The position numbers and the translations under genes were made by a program. From Arthonia radiata (Eukaryota; Ascomycota; Arthoniomycetes; Arthoniales; Arthoniaceae), in contig PSQN01000016.1 of NCBI GenBank assembly GCA_002989075.1, positions 1,965,346-2,029,345 of the forward strand: a stretch of DNA of 64,000 bases, written 5' to 3'. Under the pieces are notes generated by a model. It was not told the origin of the DNA and searched no databases. It saw only the letters and a list, made by a program, of their open reading frames with translations. This document shows, piece by piece, positions 1-11,798 of the stretch (its first letter is position 1; the number at the start of each line of letters is the position of its first letter).

Positions 1-2005
1 AGGCATATTGGGAGGCCATAACATGTATTTGATCGGCACGAAACATTTCCAGACGACCTGGATTTGCGTCGAGATGGCGCCCACAAACGGGAAAAGAATG
101 ACGCACTCGCCGCCTTTGTCCTGTTGTGCCAGCGACCGATGCCGCAAGAGAAGACAGGCAGAGGCGCATAAGATATGGATTGCATTGTATGCAATGCTTG
201 GATGCAGAAGACGCCATGGAAGACGCGCTCGTCGCGAGGGTGAGCGTTCTTCTAGAGAGACCATCGCATTGGTCGGCAGGAGCTCCACTGTGTACAAGCC
301 GAACGGTAAGAGAGAGTAAAAACATCGAGCCGCGTAATCTGCGCGTAGAGTCAATTCAGGGTAATAATCAAGAGAGTCTATCCAACTCACAAGGCGCACA
401 CCAGACATCACAATGCAGTAAATTCTGGATGCCTATGGGTCCGTATATGATGTGATTGTTGAGCTCGTGCGAGACGAGTGCCGCCAAGAACGATACTGTC
501 AGTTGTTTGCTCTCATCGCATGTCAGTACTGCTCCAATGTTGTCGCCGGAGCCAGGCAAAAGACCCAGCGGCAGAGCCAACAATGCCACGATGGTAGCGA
601 GCGGACTGTATTCCCTGAAGACTTGGAGCCATCCGACGATGCGCTGATCGATGGTCATTCCCGAACACTTGCCGCTCCATGGCATGTAGAAGTCGAAATG
701 TCTGTGGACCCAGATCGCACTGTCGATCTTCAACACATCAGTCATGTTCAATCATTCGGATGGTAAGGGAGACTCACCCAATACGCCCTTTGCTTCAAAT
801 GTGCCTGAAGCGACTCGGGAGCAAGTCCCGCCTGCAGCTGCTCTCGAACAAAGGCTATCTTCCAGCCTGCATTGCTGAGACTGGAGGAACACATGAAGTC
901 ATCTCCTGCATCAACTTGTGGAAGACCCCCGATACTTTCCAACGCTTCGCGCCGGGCTAGCCAGCCGGACCCGGTACACATTGCTGCATCGATTCGATCA
1001 TCTAATGGCTCATAGATTTCGAACAGGACATCTAACTCTGCTTGCGAACCAAAAGGATCACCTGGCGGTACGTTGTAATACCGCTTCGATCTGTCAGCAA
1101 ATCCACGACTCTTCAATAGCAGCAGCAAAGGACCAACCTGAGGAGGGCAGGCAAGCGCTGTTGCTGGGTTGAGGACGAGGTGAGGTATCATTCTTCTTAG
1201 CCATGACTTTTCCGGTATCATGTCGGTGTCGAGGGAAGCAAAATACTCCGAACCGTTGCCAAAAGACGCAGTATAGTCAGCTGCGAACTGCAGATTGCCT
1301 GATTTGTAATAGGTCTTCTGGCCCCGTGGCACTCTTCTGGCCAGGTAGTATATCTCCGGCCCGGCCTGCTTTCTAGCTGCAGCAGCGAGCGTCTCCACCT
1401 CCTTCCGTAAGTCCTCGCTGTGGCCATCATCGAGGACGAATGCACGGTATCGCGAGGTAGGATAGTCCAGGTACCGAATCTGAACCTATATCAGCAGCCT
1501 TGACTTCTTTTCTAGTTGCAAGAGCACATACAGCTACCAAAGTATCCATGACAACATCACTTGGCTCTCCGCACGTCGGAAGAAACACATCTATCAGTGG
1601 AGCGGTGTCGTCTTGCAACTCGTATCTCGGACGGTCGCTATGAACTGCGGGCTGAACGCTTGCATAAAAAGTATTCAGAGAAAAGAAGAATTGGGGCAAT
1701 GCAAGAGCCATCTCGGCGAAAGCGATTGCCCACAGTCGCCAGAGGAGTTTTCCATTGCGCTCTTCTGCTCTTCGAATCAACACGATCTCGAAGACAGTAT
1801 ATGCTACCCAAAGAGACCAAGATACGACGAGCGAGGCTCGAAACGTGCGCGGTTGCTGGTCTGGCTTCGAGGGACTCGCTGGCTCTCCCCGAATCTTGTA
1901 TTTTCCCGCGGTTCCGTCAAAGTCCTCGGCTTTGAAAGATGAGTGAAGAGGTTTACCCGGTGGGTCTATGCTAAGATTGTTGTTTGCCATTACTGGATGT
2001 CGCAT
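1..2005 (-). CDS. Cellulose-synthase-like family 2 glycosyltransferase, 3' end outside window
   Basis: Membrane processive beta-glycosyltransferase (GT2) likely making a beta-glucan from UDP-sugar at the plasma membrane. Inferred exons are 2005-1532, 1485-778, 727-391 and 338 to the window edge, giving at least 619 residues. The introns are 46, 50 and 52 nt with GTATGT/GTGAGT donors. Two hydrophobic helices (about residues 50-115) precede the catalytic core. The core shows the D,D,D,Q/RxW plan: FLPTCGE, VLDDG, the DxD-type DTDMIP, GDD in place of TED, and QRAYW in place of QxxRW. YKSGNLQ matches the substrate loop of cellulose synthases. Exon 3 carries further membrane helices, and WCAPYYAARCF spans the last splice. 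The start is the first ATG; MANNN five codons later is an alternative. Closest described fungal relatives are mixed-linkage glucan synthases (Tft1 type), but substrate cannot be read from sequence. It runs divergently from the sulfotransferase gene. Confidence 0.85.
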
Positions 2006-2628
2006 TGTGTGGGCGATGCTCAGTCCGTGATGTTTGTTCCGTCAGCGGCCTTGGAAGTCAACCTTCGTCGAGAAATGACGTCGCAACCTTAGCGCAAAGC
2101 CTCGTAGCTTGATCTCTGACTCTGCACATCGTAGCTAAGCTCCATGTTTGCGCGATCATGCAATGCGACATGCGTCTACATCAGATCTCTGAGACATGCA
2201 TCTAAGCTGTGCGATGTTGAAACCCACACCCTTCGGACACTCCTTGCCCTGCAGCCTTCCTTTGCGCTGTCATCCTTCAGTTACTTCCGTTACCGGGTAC
2301 ACACCTCATGCATTGCAGGATCTGCATCAAATAGTGCGATCCGTACTCTAGCTCCACAACTTCGTCAACAGCCAATCTGGGAACACGGTGCCGTTGCTCT
2401 CGCGTCTTGCACGTGTTCAGATGAGGGAGGTTATTCGCGATGTATTGCTCCTCTGTACGCACGCCGGGTACATATACACAGCGTCTCACGTGCATGTCTT
2501 AAGCTGTCAGTTGCCCATGATGCTGCACAAGATCGATACCTCGTCAAAGCACAAGCTACTACACATAAAGCCTCATTGACGTGAGGAAGGTGAGACGAAA
2601 CAGGCCTCAGCCCACTATCTCAACGCTC
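2006..2628. other. Divergent intergenic spacer, 623 bp
   Basis: This spacer lies between the starts of the GT2 and sulfotransferase genes and probably holds both promoters. A 146-codon open frame inside it has no family features and I do not call it a gene. I see no repeat or RNA gene. Confidence 0.5.
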
Positions 2629-3624
2629 ATGAAGGTGATCGCGCTCGGGTTGCCCAGAACAGGCACATCCTGTCAGCAGACATGATCCCAATACATGACA
2701 ACGCACAGCTCACACTACATTAGCCCTTGCCGTGGCGCTCGAGCAGCTAGGCTACCGACCGTACCACTGTTGGCAGATGCGCGAAAATGGACACGAAGCC
2801 CTCTGGACCGAAGCCCTGCAGGCGCGTTTTCATGGGCGTGGTACAGCATGGAATCGAGAGCGCTTCGACCACGTCACGAAAGGCTACGACGTATGCTGGA
2901 CCCACCATGTTGATCTCCAACGTCTCACCAAGACGCCACCCGCCGTGGCACCTCCGATCAGACGCATGCTGACACCTCCACACAGTGCATCCTCGACTTC
3001 CCCATGACCCTCCTCCACGAAGATCTCGTAGCCACTTACCCGGACGCCCGCATAATCCTCGTCACACGACCGCTGGACGCGTGGTACCGCTCCGTGGCCT
3101 CCACCATCTTCACGGTGCACACATGGCGCGCGTGGAGAATCCTCGCCTGGCTCGACCCGCCGACGCGCATCTGGCTCGCGTACGTGCAGACGACCTGGGA
3201 CGTCTTCTGCGACGGTGAGCTCTTCGCCGATGACGACGCGCGGGTCAAAGCAGCTGGCGCGGCGTACAACATGCGTGTGCGCCAGATTGTGCCAGAGGGG
3301 AATCTGCTCGAGTGGAGCGTGCAGGGCGGGTGGGCGCCGATTTGCCAGTTTTTGCAGCTGGAGGTGCCGGATGGGCCGTTTCCGAGGGTGAATGATGGAG
3401 CGCGGTTTGTGATGCGTGCGAGGCTTGAGTTTGCGTATCATGCGAGTGGTGCTTTGGCGAGGTGGGCTGGGATGGCGAGTGTTGTGTTCGGCTTGGTAGT
3501 TGGCATGCTGCATTGGCTTGGTGGCACTGGTCTGTTGCCGAAAGTGGCGAGTGCATTTGCGAAGGGCCTTGCAGCGATTACTCTGAGCTCTGCTCTGGCA
3601 TGGGTGGGTTTGCGTTGGACGTGA
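2629..3624 (+). CDS. Sulfotransferase-family (Sulfotransfer_4 type) P-loop protein with C-terminal membrane helix
   Basis: Inferred exons are 2629-2671, 2724-2890 and 2986-3624 (282 aa), with introns of 52 and 95 nt. Exon 1 holds the 5'-phosphosulfate-binding loop, which reads GLPRTGTSSL across the first intron (donor GTCAGC). Exon 2 has the following LGYxPYHCWQM stretch. Exon 3 gives YPDARIILVTRP and WYRSVAS, corresponding to the strand and 3'-phosphate-binding region. A hydrophobic segment near residues 235-280 suggests C-terminal membrane anchoring, as often seen in fungal members. The family is usually annotated as sulfotransferase or P-loop protein; no substrate has been assigned to most fungal members, so PAPS-dependent transfer is inference. 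It converges on the transaldolase gene, whose stop lies 82 nt downstream. Confidence 0.85.
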
Positions 3625-3705
3625 AGGTGAGAGTGGGGATTCAACAAGTGTCTATGGCAGGGCATAGCAGAAGGTCAACAACGCAGTAATGCATTCATTC
3701 TGATC

Positions 3706-5015
3706 TCAAGCACCAAGCCGAACTTTAGCTAAAAGCTCCTCCGCTTTGTGTTGATACTCGCTGAAGATCTCAATGGCCTCCTTAGTCTTCCTCTCACCTG
3801 CTCCATTTTCCTCCGTTGCGAAGGCGTTCTCCCACTTGGTGCGATCATTGAGGTAGCTGATTTTCTCCAACTTCGATCTGCGCATTGAAGTCGCTTGCTC
3901 GTTGAACAAGCTTGCTTCGAGCTCTGCCGCTGAGACTTCCGCCTTGAGTGCTTCCTCTACGAGCGGAGGGGGCATGGTTATGTAGTCTACCCCGATCAGT
4001 TGCTTTATCTCAGCTGTGTTGTTACAGCCTGCTGCTTTGACGTATGTCGTATAGTTGTGCCTCTTGTAGTAGTCTTGCGCTAAAGCGCAGAGCGGTGCGA
4101 TAGGAGGATCGGGATCCCGATAGGTTTCATCGAATAGAGACCGTAGGGAGTGGATGAACGGGGCAATGTACATGCATCCTATTGCGGAGGAGGGTTTATT
4201 AGCACCGCTCAAAAGGCTCGCCTATAATAAAGCAGCGCGAGCTTGGAAAACGAGCATATGAAAAGTAAGAGAGTTGAACCAATCTTACCTGCCTCGCCCG
4301 CCAGCACGCACTGCGCCATTGAAAACACGGTGGTGGCAAGGGTCTGAACGCCCAAGTTCTTGAGCTTACGGCATGCTTGAAGCCCTTCCCAGGTCGCAGG
4401 TATCTTGATCACCAGTCGCGACGAGGGAAAGTCGGGTGCAAGACGTGCACAAAGTGAGGAGATGCCTGTGAGATTGTGAGCCTGCGAGAAACAGTACAGA
4501 TCCATGAAGCATGCGATCATTCCGCCTTGCAGGATTGTAAATGCCAGAAGACTCACGTTGCGCATCCTCAATCAGTCTGCCTGTTGACCACGAGTGCACC
4601 GGGTTTGCCATTACGTGGATCACTCCTGAAACAAGCGGCGCCACGGTCAAGGAGATGCTGGTCATTGCGATCTCTACTGCCAGCTCGTTCACTGATACGC
4701 CGTGAAAGTCGTTCACCCATTCTTGTGCACGGCGCGAGGACTGCTTAATAAGCTCAGCGCGACTAGGCTCTAGCATCTCATTGTAAGCATCGGCCTAGTC
4801 AATCTGTCAACTAGGAAGGCAGAGCACATGTTCAGGCACTTGACAGACTTGATTAGAAGTGCAATCGACGAAAGGGCCGTTTTCAGATGCAACTGACGGA
4901 TGTCAGCTAGGTAGTTGAGGGAGCATTGCGACGTCCTAGAACTGTACTGACATTGCACGGACTGACTGTCAATATCCACCTTGCTCTGGGCACGTAGCTG
5001 CTCGAGTAGATTCAT
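3706..5015 (-). CDS. Transaldolase (five exons)
   Basis: Transfers a dihydroxyacetone unit between sugar phosphates (non-oxidative pentose phosphate branch, cytosol). Inferred exons are 5015-4952, 4892-4849, 4794-4557, 4465-4289 and 4178-3706, giving 331 aa, the usual family length. The second exon is only 44 nt and encodes GPFVDCTSNQ, the N-terminal substrate-loop signature. Exon 4 has IKIPATWEGL, whose first lysine after VI is the Schiff-base residue. CMYIAPFI joins across the last splice. Donors include weak forms (GTCAGT, GTCTGT), but frame and motif spacing agree at each join. It starts 520 bp from the divergent NRPS-like gene, so a shared promoter is possible. Several residues differ from the housekeeping enzyme as I remember it, so this may be a second, specialised copy. 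Confidence 0.87.
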
Positions 5016-5535
5016 TGCTCGTCTCAACTTTTGCGCTGAAGTTGAGGAAGAACAATCTCGCGAGACGGGTGGCCAAGTCGTAGCTCAGACAGCATCACAG
5101 CTTTGCCTGCGCTGATGTGGAGTAACCCAAACGGATCTTGTAAAGCGTGGTAGCTAAAGCGGGGTGTTCCACAGAGTGTGATCGTCTTAAGGTTCAAAGC
5201 CAGAGATGCATGGGAAGTGCAGAGTGCACGGCTAGTTGCGTGTAGTAGATTTGGCGTACATGTCTCAGCAACCCCACAGCCGGAGTAGGATCGAAGCCAT
5301 CGCTGCATGGCACGAAACTACGTCGTGTTCCCCATGGCTGGGAAGTAAGCCGGCTCTTGCGTTCTTGACTGGTTCCTCGGTCTTAGGGCAAAGCTCGAAC
5401 GAGCTTAGATGACGACGTCTGAGCTTCCGATAACCACGTCTGAGTTCACGTGCGTCTATGCGATATCTTGATCTAAGTGTTTCGATTCGAATGCCTATAC
5501 ACCTTGCGACCAGATGAGCGTAGTGCTGCTTCAAC
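5016..5535. promoter_or_regulatory. Bidirectional promoter region, transaldolase / NRPS-like
   Basis: A 520 bp spacer between two divergent start codons. I see no coding frame of quality and no obvious palindromic regulator site. The minus-strand open frame here has no recognisable family. Confidence 0.45.
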
Positions 5536-8500
5536 ATGCAATATCATGGCACCTTATTTCCGCTCAGCAAATCTACAAGTCAAGCAGCTCCGAGCTTGGA
5601 GAGCCTGCACATACTAACAAGCAAGAGGGAAACCCTTAGCTATCGAACGGATGCCGCATCGCGGCATGCAATATTCACATCGTGGGCTCTCATACTCCAC
5701 TTCTATACGCTGCAGAGTGAGGTATCTTTTTTCGTCGATCGATCTACTTTTGGCATACCTGATGGCGAGTGTTGCGAAGATGATGTTGACTTCAGCGCCG
5801 TCGCTGGCCCAGACATGCTCTCCTTCAACATGGAGCAATCAAACAGTGTTTCAGATATGTCCTGGGACGTCGTCCAACTGGAGAAGAACTTTGACAAGCG
5901 CCTGGACGTTAACACCGCGGTGGTGATATCCAATGAGCTTGGAGATGACTCAATGAGAGCCAAAAGAATGCGTAGTATCGACGACCGTGACAATGCGCTC
6001 TATGGCATTCAAGGCGTATGTGTAACAACTTCAACGTCTTTCCAGGTGATCATTGTTGACAAATTACTGGCAAGGTCGAACTTGTAATAGGCGTATACGC
6101 AACTCCGCAGAACCTGGACATGACGATGACATTTCAGAGGTCGAGGCTCTCCGGAAAGTATGCCGAATCAATTGCCAGTTTGTTCAAAGCGACTTTGAAG
6201 TCTGTCATTGCTTTCGGAGAGCGTGATGTCAAGGCCCTACAGGAGACAGTTCTGAATGCCGACATGCTGGGTCACTGGAACAATAGGATACCACAGCATC
6301 ATCCGAGCTGTGTCCACTACCTCATTGCGCACACGGCGGGCTTGATTCCCAACAAGGAAGCAGTGCACGCATGGGACGGCTCATTGTCGTACCGAGAGTT
6401 GGAAAATGCGTCTTCATGTGTGGCAGCCATTCTGGTAAGGGCTGGTGTCAGACATGGCTCGTTCGTTCCATTTGCTTTCGAAAAAGGTGTACATGCGACT
6501 GTGGCGGGGCTCGGAATACTCAAGGCAGGGGCTGCGTTGATTCCTCTCGAAGGGACTTGGCCTCGCTCGAGGATCGAAGAAGTCGTGAGTCAAGCGCAGG
6601 TGAAAATTTGCCTGATCTCGGACGGTTATAAATCTGTGTTCGATGGTCTCGTAGACAAAGTCATCGTAGTTGCCAAAGACAGCCTGCGCGAATCTGCTCG
6701 AATCAACACCGGAGCTGTGTGTAACCCAGAGCCCACAACAAAGCCATCAGACGCCGTGTTTGTCTTGTTCACATCCGGGTCAACAGGAAAGCCCAAGGGC
6801 ATAGTCCAAGAGCATGGAGCCACCTGCGCTCATGCAATATCGCATGGGGAAGCTATGAAGTTTCGTGGGAGACGGGTCCTTCAGTTCGCCGCTCATACGT
6901 TTGATGTCGCTCTCATGGACATCTTTACGACCCTGATATTTGGTGGTACTGTGTGCGTTCCATCACAAGAGGACCGTATGAGCAATATCGTGGGAGCCAT
7001 CAATGACATGAACGTGCACTTGGCAATCTTGACGCCTTTGGTGGCAAAGATTATTGATCCTGGCGATGTGCCATGTCTGCAAGTACTAGTTGTCGGCGGA
7101 GAACCCTGGCTGCAACAGACGGTTGATAAGTGGGCATCTCGAGTCCTGCTCCTCCAGATATACGGTCCAGCCGAAGTCGGTATATGCAACATCATAGAGA
7201 TGAAGGCTGGAAAGACAAGGCCAGAGACCGTAGGCTACCCAGCATCCAATTCGATTTGTCGTCTCGTACACCCAAACGATCCTAATACCCTTGTGCCACC
7301 GGGAGCAGTCGGAGAGCTGGTGGTTTCTGGACCAAGCATTACGCGAGGCTATCTCAACGATGTCATTAAAACGGAGCAGTCCTTCTTGCGCGACCCACCC
7401 TGGGCTGCTGGCTTGTTTGGGGGGTCCACGGTGTTCTTCAAGACGAGTGACTTGCTTAGGTACAACGTAGATCGTTTTGACGGGTCAATGGACTTTGTTG
7501 GACGTAAGGATTCTCAGATCAAACTTCGAGGGCAACGACTCGAGCTTAGCGAGATTGAACACCACGTCTCTCATTGTGCGGGGGTCTCCAGATGCGTCGT
7601 TGACCGACCGGATGACGGATGCTACAGTCAGCAGCTGGTCGCAGTGATAGAATTGCAGGCGGATCGATCGTTAGAGCTGAGCGGGGAGCCGCTAAAGCTT
7701 ACGAGCAACCCATCACTGGATAGTGAAGGTTTGGAGAAAAGGCTGTCCGCAGCCCTACCGAGCTATATGGTGCCAACAGCATACCTACAAGTTGACAGAA
7801 TCCCAACCACCCCGTCATATAAGATTGATCGGAAGCAAGTCAGATGCTGGCTTGGAACCTGTGCAACGAAGCAGACTGATGGAGCCGTGCACTCCGAAAG
7901 CTATGACGTTGCGGTTCCGAGAGCACAAGAAGTCGCCCTTGTATTGAGCCAAAGAATCAAAGAGCTCGTGTCTGATTGCAACTTAAAAATGGCTGAGCCT
8001 AAGGCGCGAGGTATGAGTGATAACTTAAGAGATCTGGGTGTCGACTCGGTAGTTATGATGAGCCTGTCGATGCTCATACAGCGCCATTTCCAAGTAAAAT
8101 TACCAATGTCTCTTCTGCTTGATCCATCACTGACCACAAGCCGATTGGCGCGACTCGTCGATGAAGACGCGTCCAGCCAGCCAGCAGCAAATGTAATTAT
8201 CGACGTTCAGTTAGAGGCTAGGAGACTGACAAAGATGCTGTGCACGGACGACGGCCGCTCTCCATGTGGTGTGCCGAACAGCGAGCCCCAGAGCATGCGT
8301 TCGCATCCCGTGGGCAATGTGCTGTTGACCGGCGCTACTGGCTACCTCGGCCTTGAGATTACGAGACAGCTATTGACGAGACCGGATCTGCACGTTTTTG
8401 CGGCAGTGCGCTGTCCATCGGATGAAGTGGGTCGAAAGAGAATACGCGCCGTAGCAGAAAGCCAAGGATGGTGGAGGGACGAGTATGATGCACGGCTAAC

Positions 8501-9401
8501 CGTGTGGAAAGGTGATCTTGCTGAGCCCAACCTTGGGCTGGCAGAGATAACACTACGCCAAATCCGCGGGATGGAATGTGGGGGTATTGGTTGCATTCAT
8601 GCAATCATCCACTGTGGAGCTGTGGTGCATTACTACCGAGACTACTCGCAACTGAAGGGTCCAAACGTCCAGTCCACGGTCGAGTTACTGCGTCTAACCT
8701 CGAGGTCCAGCTCCGTGAACCGGTTTGTCTTCGTATCTGGCGGCCAAAATCCCGACGAACCCGCAGGCGACTTAGGCCAAGCTTCAGGATATGCGCAGAC
8801 AAAGCGCGTTTCTGAAGAACTTGTCAAGAGTTGTGCATCACACGAAGCTTTCCGGGATCGAAGTATCAGCGTCGTCAAGCCAGGCTACATCGTTGGTTCG
8901 ACAGGAAACGTGCCACCAAATCCAAACGACTTTTTGTGGAGGATCATAGCAAGCTCTGTTCGCGCAGAAGCCTTCAACAGCAGCGAGACAAGTCACTGGG
9001 TATTCATAGCACCCGTGGATCGTGTAGCATCCGCAATTGTAGCAGAGATGGTACAGGCCCACGGGAAAACTGCCTCGGTCATTCCCATTCTAGAAGGGCT
9101 CGCTTTCCAAGAGCTTTGGAGCTGCTTGCAGCAAGGTTTAGGATATAAGCTGCAAGGCTTGCCTGCTGATCAATGGATCAAGCGCATTGCAGAGCACAAC
9201 CGTCATTCATCAGATCCTTTGTTTTCCCTTCTAGAGTATTTCGTGAAGGGCGACAACTACTCTTTGGGAACTCCAGACCGTCCGCCAGGTGCGAGACACG
9301 TCGGGCTTGACGTGATCAGAGCAAACGTGACGCGCCTTTTTGGAACTGGATCCGTGCCACAAGCGGAGTCACCGACCCGAGAGGCGGGCAATGAACAATG
9401 A
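5536..9401 (+). CDS. NRPS-like synthetase: partial C - adenylation - thiolation - thioester reductase
   Basis: Two exons, 5536-6015 and 6111-9401 (about 1256 aa). The splice GTATGT...CGCAG restores one frame, though a nearby acceptor is possible. Residues about 45-195 resemble the C-terminal half of a condensation domain (WALILHFYTLQ, LDMTMTFQRSRLS), and no HHxxxDG motif is present. The adenylation domain (about 200-690) has LFTSGSTGKPKG, IYGPAE, DFVGRKDSQIKLRG and the PxxPSYKIDR lysine motif. The FDVALMDIF segment keeps the aspartate that binds an amino acid's alpha-amino group; a hand alignment to GrsA gives an approximate pocket code D-V-M-I-V-G-I-I. The carrier serine is in LGVDS (about 800). 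The reductase has LLTGATGYLG (about 897) and YAQTK (about 1053), so the product is likely released as an aldehyde or alcohol. No other tailoring gene lies nearby except perhaps the divergent transaldolase. Confidence 0.9.
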
Positions 9402-10358
9402 GAATTCATCCTTGATGGTTTCGAGACGCTTGGAACTTCGGACGGTTGGGTTGATCGAGGTGTCGAAAAGGGCTGGACGGCACGCAGGATGGAAGATCTT
9501 TAATCCAGTCGGGAGAACGCTAAGCTCGTTAGCGTGTTTGGTCCTTTCCGGAGGGCGCCAAACCCATCTGGTTCTAGTTAGGGGCGGTGGATTCCCAGTA
9601 GCAGACGCGTCACCAGCCGAACCTCGCGGCCCTCATGCCGCGACGCTCTCCTCGACATTTGTGCACGTTACGTTTCCACTGTCTGCATCTTCGAACATGC
9701 CGCGAAGTCAAGTGACGAGAGCGAGAAGCGAGCATCTTGGGTGTGTCTAGAAAGCATGCGCTTCCGGCAAATGAGGCCACGGTGTTAAAGCTGATGAAAC
9801 TCTGCTGCCTGTAACAGCCGCCTATCCAAGCAAGACTCTTTGCTAGCCGTCGATTTTCATATTACCAGTCTAACCGCACTCACCTCTACGTCAAGACAGT
9901 GTTCCAAGCCGCAAGTGCAGGCTTTGGCGGTGTACGTATGTGTTCTCACGCCATTTTTATCACGCTATAAATACGAAGCCATGCATCATGCAGCATGAAA
10001 CGGAACTACATCTAGCAAGTTCATCGCGCTGAGACTCACTGCGACATCTCTTTGGCTGTCGGCTCGCTATTGCACTTCCTTTCCTGGTAGACCTGGTGTT
10101 GCATGGCATACCGCCACTCGACGGGCAAATACTATCTAAAGGTCCAAATGCGCCGCGCTCCCATTTTGCGGGCTCCATGGATTCTGGATGCATACCGACA
10201 CGCCTCTTCCAGGACTGCAAGTAGACTTGAGAAAGGCTACCGAAAAGCACGGTCGCGTTTCCCTGGACTGCCACCTCTTGAGCCAAACAAAGAGTTGCCA
10301 TATGGTCCCATTTTCCAGCAAGTTCCCGTCAATCAATCACCAACTTCACCATGGGTGC
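9402..10358. other. Intergenic, about 0.96 kb
   Basis: I see nothing recognisable here. The open frames are short, lack family motifs and do not join by plausible splicing. Confidence 0.4.
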
Positions 10359-10670
10359 CTACCGAGTATCGGCTCCTTGAGGACCCGCTTTCACTCCCTT
10401 TCGTTTGTTTTCCTTGGCTTCCTTCTCTTGTCGCTTATCGCGCTCACCGGTGGGCATAAACTTTCCCGCATTAGCAAGCGGATTGCCGTGGACGTCGTGC
10501 GTTGGTCTTTTCGACAACATGCCTCCCTGTGCGTTGCTGGAGACAGCTAGGAGGCAAACGTTAGTCTGACCGAAAACATAAAGACGCGGAGAGAAGGTCC
10601 GCAGACGCATACGTGATTGGGTACGATGATTTCCGGCGAACAATTTGAGCCATTTTTTGCCCTCTGACAT
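10359..10670 (-). CDS. Small basic hypothetical protein, PTHD-GNPLA family, copy 1
   Basis: Two exons, 10670-10613 and 10546-10359 (81 aa), with a 66 nt intron (GTATGC donor, CCTAG acceptor). The C-terminal half is highly charged (Lys/Glu/Arg rich), and there is no signal peptide or membrane segment. The core reads PTHDVHGNPLANAGKF. A second gene at 11799-12094 has the same exon layout, the same intron position and phase (after a TCA-C split codon, giving Ser-Pro), and the motif PTHDKYGNPLAGGGMF. Conservation of both protein motif and intron makes both genes credible despite their size. A TATA-like run lies about 80 bp upstream of the ATG. Function is unknown to me. Confidence 0.7.
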   Translation of the reverse strand: MSEGKKWLKLFAGNHRTQSRMRLRTFSPRLYVFGQTNVCLLAVSSNAQGGMLSKRPTHDVHGNPLANAGKFMPTGERDKRQEKEAKENKRKGVKAGPQGADTR

Positions 10671-10743
10671 CTTTGGAGGATAATACAGATAAAGGAGTAA
10701 TGTGAAATACTGATACTATATGGAGTGATAGCAGGACCCGTTC

Positions 10744-10758
10744 TTGATATATATATAA
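10744..10758 (-). promoter_or_regulatory. TATA-like element upstream of small PTHD gene copy 1
   Basis: An alternating TATATATATA run about 75-90 bp upstream of the ATG at 10670 on the minus strand. Position suits a core promoter; assignment is inference. Confidence 0.35.
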
Positions 10759-11798
10759 GCAACGGCGTTTGAAACTGCCAGCGTGTCGTAATGCTCGCGT
10801 CATCCCCAGTGGACAATTGTTCAATTTACTCAATCCCTGGTGGATTATCCTGAGCAGACGCCGTCTCCCGAGATCTGAGACATCTTTCACGTCATGCCTG
10901 CCACTCATGGCCGCATCCGGTACCCAGGTCGACCTGGTCCCAGTCCGGAGTCAATAATATCAGCGCCTGTGCGACAGTGGAACAATCAGCCGTTCCTTGG
11001 CCGTGACGGTCAACTGATCTGCCATCACGCGTCCTATGCCTTCGCCTCTTGTTGGGACTCGGCGACTCGCTCACCACGGATCCATCGAAATTTTACCTTC
11101 AACAAATCTTATAGTGAACCATGGACGTCCGAAAAGCAGCGGTGCACCAGCTATCCGCAACTCGCAAAGATTCTAGCGCCTCAAGCACATGACACTCAGT
11201 AGGCCTGTACAGATCAGCTTCTCCAGTCAGGCCACAGCATTCCCTCAAAGCGTGCGACAACATGTTCCAGACACCCTCTCAATACAGAGAACCCCTCGGT
11301 AGAGGCGCTCGGAGAATATCCTCATATGGAGGCCGCATGCCAAGTGGATAGCAAACGCCGGCAGGCTTACCACGGTACTCTGTTCGTCAAGCTACCAGCC
11401 AGAATTGCACGCATCCGTTGCGTGGCATGCTGCCCGGGATCATAGGAAGCGCGCTACAAAACAGGAAGACACCTACGTTCGAATCGCTCCGGAGAGTATG
11501 AAAGCTTACCGTATGGGTGACAACTCAAGTCAAGAAGCATTGGAACGTCAAGCATTAAGAGCAAAGCCGCATTGCGCGTGGGCTTTGACTGAGCGGTTAC
11601 CCTCTGCTGATCCACCATGAGGTTCGTGTCCTCGGAGCAAGCGCCATGAGACCTACAGAAGGCTGAAAGACTGTCGTGGGGACGATACGCTCGCAGAAAT
11701 CTTACGTCGTCAGACCGGGCGAGCGATCATGGTTTGGAGAGGGTAGTCACGAAGAGAAAGCTCGCCCATGAGCGTTGGTCAGGCTGCATCCCTTCAAT
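10759..11798. other. Intergenic between the two PTHD-family genes, about 1.0 kb
   Basis: I see no credible gene here. Short open frames occur on both strands, and none shares the PTHD-GNPLA motif or joins by splicing. Confidence 0.4.

Noticed and set aside
2144-2584. 146-codon plus-strand open frame in the GT2/sulfotransferase spacer
   Set aside because: No domain, signal or splice support; composition like random frame.
5265-5537. Minus-strand Arg-rich open frame upstream of the NRPS-like gene
   Set aside because: Overlaps the likely divergent promoter and shows no family motif.
10894-11202. 102-codon plus-strand frame between the two PTHD-family genes
   Set aside because: No recognisable feature and no paralogue near the second PTHD gene.
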